A stretch of DNA of 64,000 bases from the NCBI GenBank assembly GCA_019915135.1, contig JAHLMK010000013.1:62001-126000 (forward strand), read 5' to 3'. Shown piece by piece: positions 42,001-47,331 of the stretch. A program made the position numbers and the translations under genes. How positions within the stretch are numbered: position 1 is the first letter of the stretch; every line of letters starts with the position of its first letter. Origin of the DNA: Strobilurus pachycystidiatus. Its lineage: Eukaryota > Basidiomycota > Agaricomycetes > Agaricales > Physalacriaceae. Under the pieces are notes generated by a model. The model worked only from the letters and a program-made list of their open reading frames with translations, was not told the origin of the DNA and did no database searches.

Positions 42001-44169
42001 CTGCAACCCCCCTCTCATGTTGGTGATGCCACCATTAAAACCTATATCCGTATCCTGGCGTCCATAGTGGCGACACCTGGACGGGCGGAACGAGTAGTTC
42101 AGGAATGGAACGAGCGTAATCCGGACGATATTATGCGTCGAATCCCAGGGGTACAATCGCAACTATTGCGATTCAATACTATTCGTGGAGCGAATATCGA
42201 CGAGTACGACGTCGTACGACACTTGCTCGTGTGTGGAATCCGAACCCAGCACATCGAGCTCATGTACTCCTGGGGAGTACAATATCTTAGTGGAATCAGC
42301 GAAGGATTCCACACTGACTTCGTTCGGGAAGTCGAAGGACGTCGAATGGAAGCCCTTCATCGACATGGAGTACCCATCATTCCCGCCGCGTGGGATGGTT
42401 GGTACTGGCTCTCGGAGCGCTCGCAATTTATATTGCGCCAAATTGTGGAAGAGGAAATCTACGGCGAGAATATCGCTATTCAGCGACGGGACCAGGAAAA
42501 TCGGGCAGCAAGGCCGCGGGTAGACCGAGCCATCGATCCTCGTTGGGTGCCCATTGGAGTATCTCCTATGAGGAGATTCGTGTTGCCCCCTCGCCCCGAG
42601 GATTTATCTCTAGTCGATTCATCGCTAGGGGTATCATCCGCGGTGCCCAGTGCGTCAGACGTGGCGTCTGGGTCGGGATCAAACCCTCCCGAGGAAGATG
42701 CCTCCATGGCTCCTCCAACCGCGGTCGAAACCATGCCGCTTACCTCTAACAAGGAAGCGCCCATGGAAGTAGACGGAGCGCAATCTCAACCTGGTCCTGA
42801 AGGGATTCCTCTACCCCCACCGGATATCGGTGACAATCTCTAATATTTGCATCCGCGGATGCAGACTTACCCTGTAAGTCATAACTAAAACTAAACGTGT
42901 CGAATCGCCGACTTATACGCTAACCACAGCACTATTTATTATTGGATAACTTGGTTTAGACCGTTGACGGTCTCAAGAGGGGGTGTGTAAGGGATCGGTG
43001 TATTTAGTATTGTTTGCGAACCCCTTCGGGGTTCTTAAGTCACGATCGCGTGACGGTAACAGTAGGAGAATTACTTGTATTGCTTTCGTAGCTACCAGTA
43101 TACACTTGGTCAAGCTACGAGCGTGCTACGTAAGGACCCGTTACAAGCCCGCTTCTTCATATCGAAGTGCTGCAGTTGATATCTGCAAGGTCGCAAGCAT
43201 ATGGTCTTACGGAAACCAATGCCAACGTTGTCGCACAAAGTAAGCACTTCTGTGTCCTTGTGCAATTATCCTTTTCATGGGTCGTCTAGGTGGTCGGGAT
43301 TTTCTTCAACGGCCGTCGAGCGCGTGCGTACCATACCTGCATTTACCCAAGTCGGTTTCGAATCCTGCTTTGCAGTGGATTACCTCTTCCTGTAACCGAA
43401 ATCCTCATCATGAAAGACAATGTGAGCGTTCCAGCTGGTTGTGTTGGAGAGGTTTGGATCAGAGCACCGAACGTGATGAAAGGCTATTGGGGGGATCAGG
43501 GTACGTCCGTTGACCAAGAGTATCAACCATTTGTTTTCATCGCGATGGTGTCCTCTTGTAGTCGAAACGGACAAGGTACTTACCAAGGACGGCTGGTTCA
43601 AGTCGGGCGATCTAGGCTGTCTTGACGAGGAGGGCTTTCTTTATATCAAGGACCGAATCAAAGACATCCTTATCCGTGGAGGAGAGAACGTTGTATGTGC
43701 CCAAGCCTTTCTGGCGTTAAGAGAGGTCTCAATCAACCTGCAGGACTCGGTCTCTGTCGAGAGTGCCCTGTACAACGAACCTGGTGTTTTCGAAGCCGCA
43801 GCTGTGGGTGTACCGGACCGACGCTTTGGCGAGCTCGTCGCTGCTCTTGTCAAGCTGAAGCCCGGCTACGCGGGCAAAGTCAACGAGAAAAGTCTCATGT
43901 CATTGGCAAAGAAATTGTACGTGCTCTACTACGTGTGATTGAGACTTGGTATCTATGTCCTCCTTCCAGTCTACCGAAGTTTGCCGTTCCGGTCATGATC
44001 GTCATCCAAGATCAGAATTTTGGTGCGTGTCGATGGGGTCCCTCCTATCGAGCCTAACTTGTTCTGCGATTTAGACCATACGCAGTCTGGTAAAATCATT
44101 AAGGCACAGCCACGAGTAGCGGCACGAAAAGAATGGGAGAAAAGAACCAAGGAAAGGGTAAAGCTGTAA
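30044..44169 (+). CDS. Acyl-CoA synthetase-like (AMP-binding) gene, interrupted by a retrotransposon in an intron
   Basis: The enzyme class activates carboxylic acids as acyl-AMP and then as CoA thioesters. Exons give ...FEVETCLIDGRVQRVYKNL, AMP-binding motif A3 (TIIFTSGTTGLPKG), the A5-like QAYGLTETNAN, A7/A8 (GWFKSGDLGCLDEEG, IKDRIKDILIRGGENV) and A10 with the catalytic Lys (QSGKIIKAQPRVAARKEW). It ends RVKL, not a canonical PTS1 signal. One intron (30679-30729) starts GCAAGT. The intron from 31750 to 43189 contains the retrotransposon; without it and one target copy it would be 58 nt. All exons on both sides stay in frame, so the gene was intact until very recently. Splicing across 11.4 kb is unlikely but not excluded. 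The start (30044 or 30050) is a choice. Confidence 0.82.
31764..31768. repeat. Target-site duplication, left copy
   Basis: AGCCC immediately before the 5' LTR, repeated exactly at 43146-43150 after the 3' LTR. Five bases is the usual Ty3/gypsy size. Confidence 0.93.
31769..31928 (+). repeat. 5' LTR (160 bp)
   Basis: Begins TGTAAGG and ends TTACA. Identical to the 3' LTR except A at 31923 (G at 43140). It contains hairpins such as GAACCCC/GGGGTTC with a TTC loop (31801-31817). No obvious TATA box. Confidence 0.97.
31929..32066 (+). other. Leader between 5' LTR and gag, no canonical primer-binding site
   Basis: The sequence after the LTR starts CATTTTTAGC, without the TGG that pairs with a tRNA CCA end. 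It is full of small stems: AGCTT/AAGCT around TCG (31936-31948) and CGGTAC/GTACCG (31964-31978). I see no match to the first bases of a transcript that would indicate Tf1-type self-priming. Confidence 0.5.
32067..36251 (+). CDS. Retrotransposon gag-protease polyprotein
   Basis: 1394 residues. Residues 1-750 are polar and mostly disordered, with one ordered-looking block (residues 365-500, VGRKRVSLQDLVGRTYDPY...) and a Gly run (residues 650-720). A retrotransposon gag domain follows (about 757-970: YEEFSKWLLEMCIIYEANQM, LFLEGDAKDWYLDNI, LRNKFFSGLPARIRDELI). Near 1031-1048 is a knuckle CHRCGGLGHFASDVHICP, with seven rather than four residues between His and the last Cys. After a very acidic stretch comes the aspartic protease (LLDSGSTSTSI; ALIGTPFMRR). 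The frame ends with TGA 36249-36251, and the pol frame continues in the same phase directly after it. Confidence 0.9.
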   Translation: MSDHEHTDSQDTAYTLHAQGVGPRKPSEKFRLEPEPDGTVENNPGDRLDHDREKTISDEERQTQKATFVQSQVNKINDREVLFPGTRLGSPGGATERPELGQAQARALRKSEVYGSAFQQNAAFKSVQDGKDRRAMEDLNRTANNRFQQRLADQAARLSRDHIGSANESEHLEPGEVSNHPSIASSRSLRSTTSRASSKRTGITVFPPYETMMELMQEARQGLSDSLLAEISEIAVNQAQAQFELIGIPIQENLDKFKELVHQNEWSQIQNPNTIRETRQEELDRKIRELSQDAESPITVGSRSGSRMSHESARSKKSSSKGSPKDRTIKVEPREFLIPIQPGMAAQSDADEAITSDPPKPIPQYVGRKRVSLQDLVGRTYDPYLLVDVRPGITRHWKDIQRDETDPYILKCAGFEQTVDIIPKIHKSPTGMEVVLQYDDNRAPPGSAARRARDAALQHAADMATRTDRPLAVSDGYTTYDLREKRKALHKQPNSRLTGNLGLRLAVSNSMAKEGVTKSNFVTATSKDSLLGEDRKLKDAAALQRIRLGQLRDGISTTIPDQGIRFDEHGIPRWVLKELDPDDGFQKGNAPSKNKANSPPAPAGTTDAPGPPNGGNSSKAPNQKAKDSRESSKRASRAPSPNDENDNAPGGGGDSGGGSDGGGGGGGGGNNSPDDEDPESGSDQRSHGNVPPNPPGGGGGGDGGGGGGDGGGDSDVGVPDPSDDGIARNRRSMARAITPAGDNSSQRYRDQMVDKLLVIIHEHTDKRLEVASGLGKIKPDRAVVSRYAGGHKYEEFSKWLLEMCIIYEANQMAGADREREKVSNLVLFLEGDAKDWYLDNIRGPDRAVQNWTFAEAIIALYDRFVHETTFQENRVRYDNAKYVEKLGVLGWHDRVLALSRALIFKPTSHELRNKFFSGLPARIRDELIDKGYSADIHSMDKLLKAARAKELAIIRKAQYHQNEPRIESKDSKPAKASKPEEKAVERNPKVGFKPIGFVRKNRFRTTTPGVQANKEPVVDKANRPPVDKSKLTCHRCGGLGHFASDVHICPAAKQDKVHIRAIHTEIGSTKSHGSQDGDREEEPSRSVNNSEAEYEYEPVYGQEVIFEEDSMPESDDDNQTSDENDWQEHIRMMTVIDFEEDDMPELWDASDSEPEPEEEDEIPPLAEISDDELSNMSESYSDEEEDSMEGDDGFAVEEFDTPREVYVSDVKVETRSSHNECMASIHTASEEERHVPRQITLKVAGTMDRPTFPPEDKRCLAIRMNINGLEAHTLLDSGSTSTSITPSFARASKVKVLELKKPVKLQLGTIGSRSVINYGAIAPVGLKGCGQTYFDLVNLDKYDALIGTPFMRRNKVVLDFENSCVRVNGVTIPGAIIEGEEADEVVRRYRLKRE
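36252..38555 (+). CDS. Retrotransposon pol: reverse transcriptase and truncated RNase H
   Basis: Same reading frame as gag-protease, after one TGA; no ATG is needed if the stop is read through (the first in-frame candidate start is near 36276, a GTG). The N-terminal part contains two copies of a ~55-residue repeat (RALPSDAPLLMK / RALPDDAPLLMK). RT follows with ASQAAPMLCIPKKDGRLRTV, SKIDLSDAYEQV and the active site VYLDDIFIYSD. RNase H starts as expected (WIICDASATGVGAM, FEQETLAILEALMKWEDKL, ITDHRALEFFKTQ) and then breaks off. After FFKTQ the frame runs into unrelated residues and stops at TAG, because a deletion has joined it out of frame to integrase sequence. Confidence 0.9.
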   Translation, partial: LPGVKPTSVEEVADEESENEIRAMRSRALPSDAPLLMKEGEYEEWRKKPPEAMKRRRQGKKRTSLEEVEDEESERENRDMKNRALPDDAPLLMKDNEFAEWRRITPQSGVKTPKRGNKGKQKQPFAKPQETTERTPEREYCQPTSSRVKVEDLRTDEDDNRHEEEHHRDQIPIPKESEEPSLERRFWDRPVPAVEMAWPYDPRMPTEWNSVVGALWDNGVAQTYPRTSGGKDLKKRSNPNMTYNYVQREYEPSIVEPLWSSHKTYNNPKHREAIRRMMTIAPDLGQDETTRSIARSIRANERRNVHKEYKKPPWKPTVDKGKRKAKCSDDDIPALREKWYAEYEELLNGVPESMPPFREINHEIHLIDEQKRYQYHLPRCPHSLRDELREKIDKYTRAGWWKPATASQAAPMLCIPKKDGRLRTVVDCRKRNDNTVKDVTPMPDQEAIREDVARGKYRSKIDLSDAYEQVRVLLEHVDKTAFATTFGTFVSMVMQQGDCNAPATFQRLMTAIFRDYIGVFMHVYLDDIFIYSDSIEEHEEHIHIVLELLRKNALYLKRAKCELYAAEVDCLGHMIDHKGLHADGDKLARIREWRTPRSYHDIQRFVGLVQYLATFLPDLSAYTGPLLGMTHNGNVFNWRPIHQRCFDMIKHICCKTAILKPINYGSEEPIWIICDASATGVGAMYGQGPTWQTCRPAGFMSRKFTNAQQHYRVFEQETLAILEALMKWEDKLIGYPIRIITDHRALEFFKTQLRNSPRNGGASCIGF
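38513..39457 (+). CDS. Retrotransposon integrase C-terminal part with chromodomain (fragment)
   Basis: Open frame from about 38513, first ATG at 38570, different phase from pol. It begins in the middle of integrase: KFTSKWWRELHRILG, then STSFHPQTDGLTERTN, which contains the last acidic residue of the DDE triad. The zinc-binding HHCC domain and the first two catalytic Asp residues are absent. The GPY/F region (KLCPKYVGPYKVAE) and a chromodomain (EWFVDEIIGHRWM...VEVRWSLGDTTWEPLD) are intact, followed by a basic tail KKHKRRRR. As it stands this cannot integrate DNA. Confidence 0.88.
   Translation, partial: KFTSKWWRELHRILGARLLMSTSFHPQTDGLTERTNRSIGQIFRTMVHANQKDWLDKVDLAEFAINASISSTTRYAPFELNGGYMPSMMREMRSAETAPRAIKEFAKNALLNLAEAHDAIIESRVFQTHHANRRRSEEPEIKVGDLVYLSTKNLNLPKGRARKLCPKYVGPYKVAECWPSTSTYKLELPTALAERRIYPTFHVGLLRPYYANDDALFPNRATPEPYDFGAPDDAEWFVDEIIGHRWMADGTIEVEVRWSLGDTTWEPLDKEINKLEALDRYLEIQGVKTPSKLHKKDHTVVVADKAKKHKRRRR
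39568..42843 (+). CDS. Extra retrotransposon ORF of unknown function
   Basis: 1091 residues between integrase and the 3' LTR. Residues 1-130 are Gln/Pro/Gly-rich, 130-470 polar with a charged helical part (EEQQREIERQRELAEDARIE) and two tandem PAPRREPN-QVQP-PSTS repeats (40591-40740). From about 550 to 970 the sequence looks globular (MVQRDNFLWGITSPRFFVY, MNPKQLYQAVNAIEGQYG, LLVYLNLFYRISRYFVPEL, HGLMVGRGNAIYAPTGFGVL, RHLLVCGIRTQHIELMYSWG), then a disordered tail. I do not recognise a family: it is not a second gag, an env with a membrane segment, or a methyltransferase. It shares the hairpin-rich DNA of the rest of the element, so it belongs to it rather than being captured host sequence. Confidence 0.8.
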   Translation: MSNENNNSRWSSGWGGRGQSGQNPADSNSANNQNRPLDQANRAWGQAPPSWQGPAPPTPWAAQQPYQNWQGQPTYMPYSTARTDTMAPPYGQYPVPIPGPFAMGPNAPNNEDSQWESERRFAGLEDLPGRGPRGGPTVNRGAIIDGPAQPSGSFNNPRSGLGSYHSSHNRHQGRGSSRYHPARRDAGRFLDSSSDSQSSSSRKGKRRATSQEVEEQQREIERQRELAEDARIEDRRREVEREPFVRGVPSHVLDDPQFQSAVEDLYRSQYLQHDEELARQEQEAERFAEQQRLERIIADSQRMLQEAQAGLERLKRPRGSPPQQGEAKRVKHGHMPSGGGTTSAPRREPNTQVQPEPSTSLAPGTTPAPRREPNLQVQPGPSTSVAPRATARDALAPTRPIPAPYMADVNMTGPEMEARPMIKAKKTTSAPETEPKVKRVSTTGTPRRIPSAPELVQRRFYLTSVDREIFPDSFPDTESRIARLYREAMPAENPPTEAEIYQQMLNEYEDQHEADTNLHVPDEGEWSDAADESDYEDSQLSHKDKKSRKKKDEPLVQMEIEADDDEKERRRKERHNARVEEVAGLRFRQAMNRYRNQPGRMPNGLNRVTIDGMVQRDNFLWGITSPRFFVYRPRNLVLHGVRARAALRCVEEGREFVITTGDRKEIMWQGFPMNPKQLYQAVNAIEGQYGRHRELLVYLNLFYRISRYFVPELRDWTMWETLRVFDQHPDWHQPELLRSVQLSIPIPEGILLEGETIHLKQPSPEEPIEIHFRHFLWTSAPGTRNAIHGLMVGRGNAIYAPTGFGVLMARGLQPPSHVGDATIKTYIRILASIVATPGRAERVVQEWNERNPDDIMRRIPGVQSQLLRFNTIRGANIDEYDVVRHLLVCGIRTQHIELMYSWGVQYLSGISEGFHTDFVREVEGRRMEALHRHGVPIIPAAWDGWYWLSERSQFILRQIVEEEIYGENIAIQRRDQENRAARPRVDRAIDPRWVPIGVSPMRRFVLPPRPEDLSLVDSSLGVSSAVPSASDVASGSGSNPPEEDASMAPPTAVETMPLTSNKEAPMEVDGAQSQPGPEGIPLPPPDIGDNL
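42975..42985 (+). promoter_or_regulatory. Polypurine tract
   Basis: AAGAGGGGGTG ends directly at the 3' LTR start (TGTAAGG at 42986). This is the expected position of the second-strand primer. Confidence 0.7.
42986..43145 (+). repeat. 3' LTR (160 bp)
   Basis: The direct copy of 31769-31928 with one substitution. Preceded by a purine-rich tract and followed by target duplication AGCCC. Confidence 0.97.
43146..43150. repeat. Target-site duplication, right copy
   Basis: AGCCC immediately after the 3' LTR, identical to the five bases before the 5' LTR. It proves that both LTRs belong to one insertion. Confidence 0.93.
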
Positions 44170-46129
44170 CATCTTGCTTTTGTACCTTGTCCATTTGGTC
44201 TTATGACACTGCGAGTCGGGGCATGGAACCGTGGTCTCATCGGGAGCCGACGTAGGTTACAGACGTTTGCTCTCTGTTAGTAGACGGGAAGTTACCACTG
44301 GCGCGCGACGTCCTCGGCGACTCCTCGCAGACATTGATCTCCAGGACCAAGATGATTGTCAAAGACGTCCAACGATTTGACCGACCTGAAGTACAGTCTA
44401 CCGAAATTTCTTCCTGCGCGCTTGTGCTGTGGCGTTTTTCCTTCTGTGGCCATATTCCCATATAGTCGAAGACATGGACGTGATGCGCGCATGAGTCTAA
44501 AAGGGTCGGTTAACGGTCATCCTTCTGGGCATGCTTTCCTAAGGGCGTCCGCGCCAAGGTTCTCAATAATCACGTCCGTTGCAAGTCCGAGATAGTTGTC
44601 GTGGGAGAGTGAAGCACACCGTTTCAATCGTCTGCTGGATCTAGACTCGCCCAAGTTTTGATAGATTTCTGACTCCTACACTGGCCGCTGTATGTCGGCC
44701 TTCCGCAAGAGGAGGAAAGTCGTACGTATAGTCAAGAATATATTGAAGTGATCCGAACAATCATCCAGAGAAATCAGTGCCGGTTGACGCCTCTCGGGAC
44801 GCAATTCGTGCTGAGTTCATCGACGAGGTTAGTCACAGGAACATGGCCAACCTAGACCCAGGATTTCTCGAGGAGTGCAGATAAAACATCACTCGGACAT
44901 GACGGTATACTAGGTAGAGACAGGGAAATTAAATCTAGGGCGCCGCAAAGGTGTAACTCAAACAGTAGCGAGGGAACATGAGTGGAAATTAGGCCTTTCT
45001 TGAACAGCCTGAACACCAGCTGAACACGCACGTCGCCGTCCTCATCGGTAAAACAACACTTGAGTCATGCCCTGAGAGAAAGACCTCATGAGAACTGACG
45101 GTTCTGGATGCAAAAATCCTCAAGGAAATCTGATAACCTGAGAGTCCTGTGAAGCAAATCACTTTATTTGGACTCTGAGTGGTTGACACGTTGACAGGAC
45201 CCGCGCTGGCAGACATTCTCGCGTGAAGAATCAGATTACCCCCAATGGAGCATTCTTGATATGCTGAGAACAGAACCTTCGGAAAGTACTAGGGACCGGG
45301 AGACACTTACTATACACATTCCTCCACGTTGTACGGAGTACTTTGACACGAAGTTGCCCACCGAAGTTCACACAAGTATGCAATCAGAGCGTCCCAGGAG
45401 TGTTGTCGGACATTTCGCGTCGGTAATTCTGAGCTCTACTTCGCCTGTTCAAAGTCCTTCCCACTGGGACTTCGTCCCTCGGAAGAGCTGATGAATCTGG
45501 ACGAGATCTCCCAGTTGGTAAGATCACCTGCCAGCCAATCGCAGTCGTCCACACACACCATTCCGTGCGATCTGAGGGTGGCCCTGGCCTGGGATGACAT
45601 CGAAAGGTCGCCGCCTGGTGAAAACTTCAACGGTTCTCATTGCCAGCTACAAAGTCCCAGGCTTTCTCTATCCTCGGCATTTCACAACTTCGTATTAAGA
45701 TAGAGAATGAATAGATGTACCTCCTGTCGCGAGAGAATGAAGGGCGCAAATTTAGTACAAGGTAGTGTGTATTTCCGAAGAAAAGCCACGTCGAAGCGAT
45801 TGTAGGATTGAAAGAAGCGTGGGACAGTTTTGGCCATCTTGGAAGATCATGGATTGAGCTGGGATGATCGAGCAATTCGACTTCCAAGCGCAACATTGAC
45901 CTGTTGGGACGGAACCTTACTCCATTTGCGGGATCATGGCGGGCTAGAAGGCAAGACATGGGGACTATTGTTGATACAGCTTGAGTGAGATAATACATTG
46001 GTTTACTATACAGGAGGTCGAGGGGGATCCTGGCTGGAAATGCGCGGAGGAAGCAATACGAAAGCAGAAATCAGACTGGCGAAGAAATCAGGTCAAGCTA
46101 ATGCGCTGGTATTTTGGCTACTCACGAGA
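44170..46129. other. 2.0 kb without a recognised gene
   Basis: Lies between the acyl-CoA synthetase 3' end and the WOPR gene (converging). Short open frames on both strands show no motif. Confidence 0.45.
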
Positions 46130-47331
46130 TTATAGGATTACCCGAAAGCTGTTCAGGACTCGGCGATCCTCTTGACTCAAAGGGGCATACGGAGATGCCC
46201 TTGGTGGTGGGAGCGTCCCGCGCCGAGGTGTTGGCCCATCACTCCTACTTCGAGTCATTTCAGGTCGTTTCGGCTGACGATTTATGGAGGAGAGGGAAGG
46301 TAGAGCAGGCCGTCGGTCGTATCCTTCGGAAGCGAGCCCATTCAAGTCGATTCGGGATAGCTGAAGCTCGGGAGCCATTGGCATAGGTGACGGAAAGGAA
46401 AACGAGGAGGTAGTGGATCTAGTGGGTGACACTGGACTCGAAGAGGCGCTGGATTCATACGCCTGGTTGGACTGTCTGTCATTAGCCTCGGTATCGTCCG
46501 AGTACTCTGAAAAGCGATCGGACCGCAGTGGTACGGTTTTGGTCGTCATTATCACTCCTTTCGGAACCTGTATTTGCCGAAGGTTGTCGTATTGGTCAAT
46601 GACCGGAAGATGCGAGTACTCCTTTCCCTGAGCAGCCGTCAATCACCATTGAAAGAAGTACATTGAGTTGCCTACCGAGAAATAGGCCACCACATGCCAT
46701 TTTCTACCCTCTCTAACGCCCGGAAGATAGACAAGGGCAGAGTACGTCTGTTTGGTGAGGCCGTTCGGCTTTGACGGTCGGTCCTTTCGCCTCGTTGGAG
46801 GCGGTATAACCGCGTTGGGGTCTGCGACGCGTTTTGCTCTGGAAAAACAGTTGAGAGGACACTCGCAGATGGTAAGATAAGCTTACCGCCGAGCGGCCTT
46901 CGCGTCACGTTCGTCTTGTGTAGTCTCCACTTTCTCCTCATAGAAGAGGTAATCGCCCCGCATGCGACTCTGTGACCTACCCGTGCCAGCTCAGCAAGGA
47001 AGGTCGATGACTCGATGGTACGAAATCAGCCTTACCAGCGTCGCCCATCCGTCCACCGAAGAAGACCACCTTCGTCCTCTGCCTCCTCCCAAACAAATAC
47101 ATTGCCAGCCTGTAGTTGTTCCCGCTCACTAGCCACCAATCGCCGCTTTATGAGCGGTAGTATGTTTCGTCGAACAGCCTCAAGGATGACTTGAGCGTCG
47201 TGGGCATCCCGTAGGTCTGATGATAACGATTACTTCACATGAAGGTGAGGGGAAGGACGGAGCTCACGCAGTGAAGGATGTGTGAGAGCGCGACTCATCG
47301 TCCCGTTGCCGTAGTGCGGTACGAAGGACAT
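46130..47331 (-). CDS. WOPR-domain (Gti1/Pac2) transcription factor
   Basis: Fungal-specific regulators that control morphology, sporulation and secondary metabolism. Exons 47331-47268, 47216-47036, 46976-46887, 46838-46676 and 46627-46130 keep phase. The WOPRa half reads HLRDAHDAQVILEAVRR, KRRLVASEREQLQAGNVFVW, LRWTDGRRWSQSRMRGDYL; the WOPRb half reads LTKQTYSALVYLPG, RKWHVVAYFS, LRQIQVPKGV. RWTDGRRWSQSR is the DNA-contacting signature. After WOPRb comes a Ser/Pro-rich tail (SSASSSPVSPTRSTTSSFS). An alternative start at 47298 (MSRALTHPSLH) is equally usual for the family. Total about 322 residues. Confidence 0.88.

Larger units (their letters stand above)
31769..43145 (+). mobile_element. 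Full-length but deleted Ty3/gypsy LTR retrotransposon with chromodomain and extra ORF
   Basis: It is 11,377 bp, flanked by the 5-bp duplication AGCCC (31764-31768 and 43146-43150), with 160-bp LTRs of TG...CA form. The order gag, protease, RT, RNase H, integrase places it in Ty3/gypsy (Metaviridae), and the chromodomain after GPY/F marks it as a chromovirus-like element. It differs from a standard element in four ways: a ~750-residue region before gag; a TGA between protease and pol; a deletion removing most of integrase; and a 1091-codon frame between pol and the 3' LTR. No other copy lies in this window. LTR divergence of 1/160 means a very recent insertion. Confidence 0.95.

Noticed and set aside
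39568..42843. Extra retrotransposon ORF as a captured host gene
   Set aside because: No introns or scars at its edges and the same hairpin-rich DNA as the rest of the element; treated as a native part.
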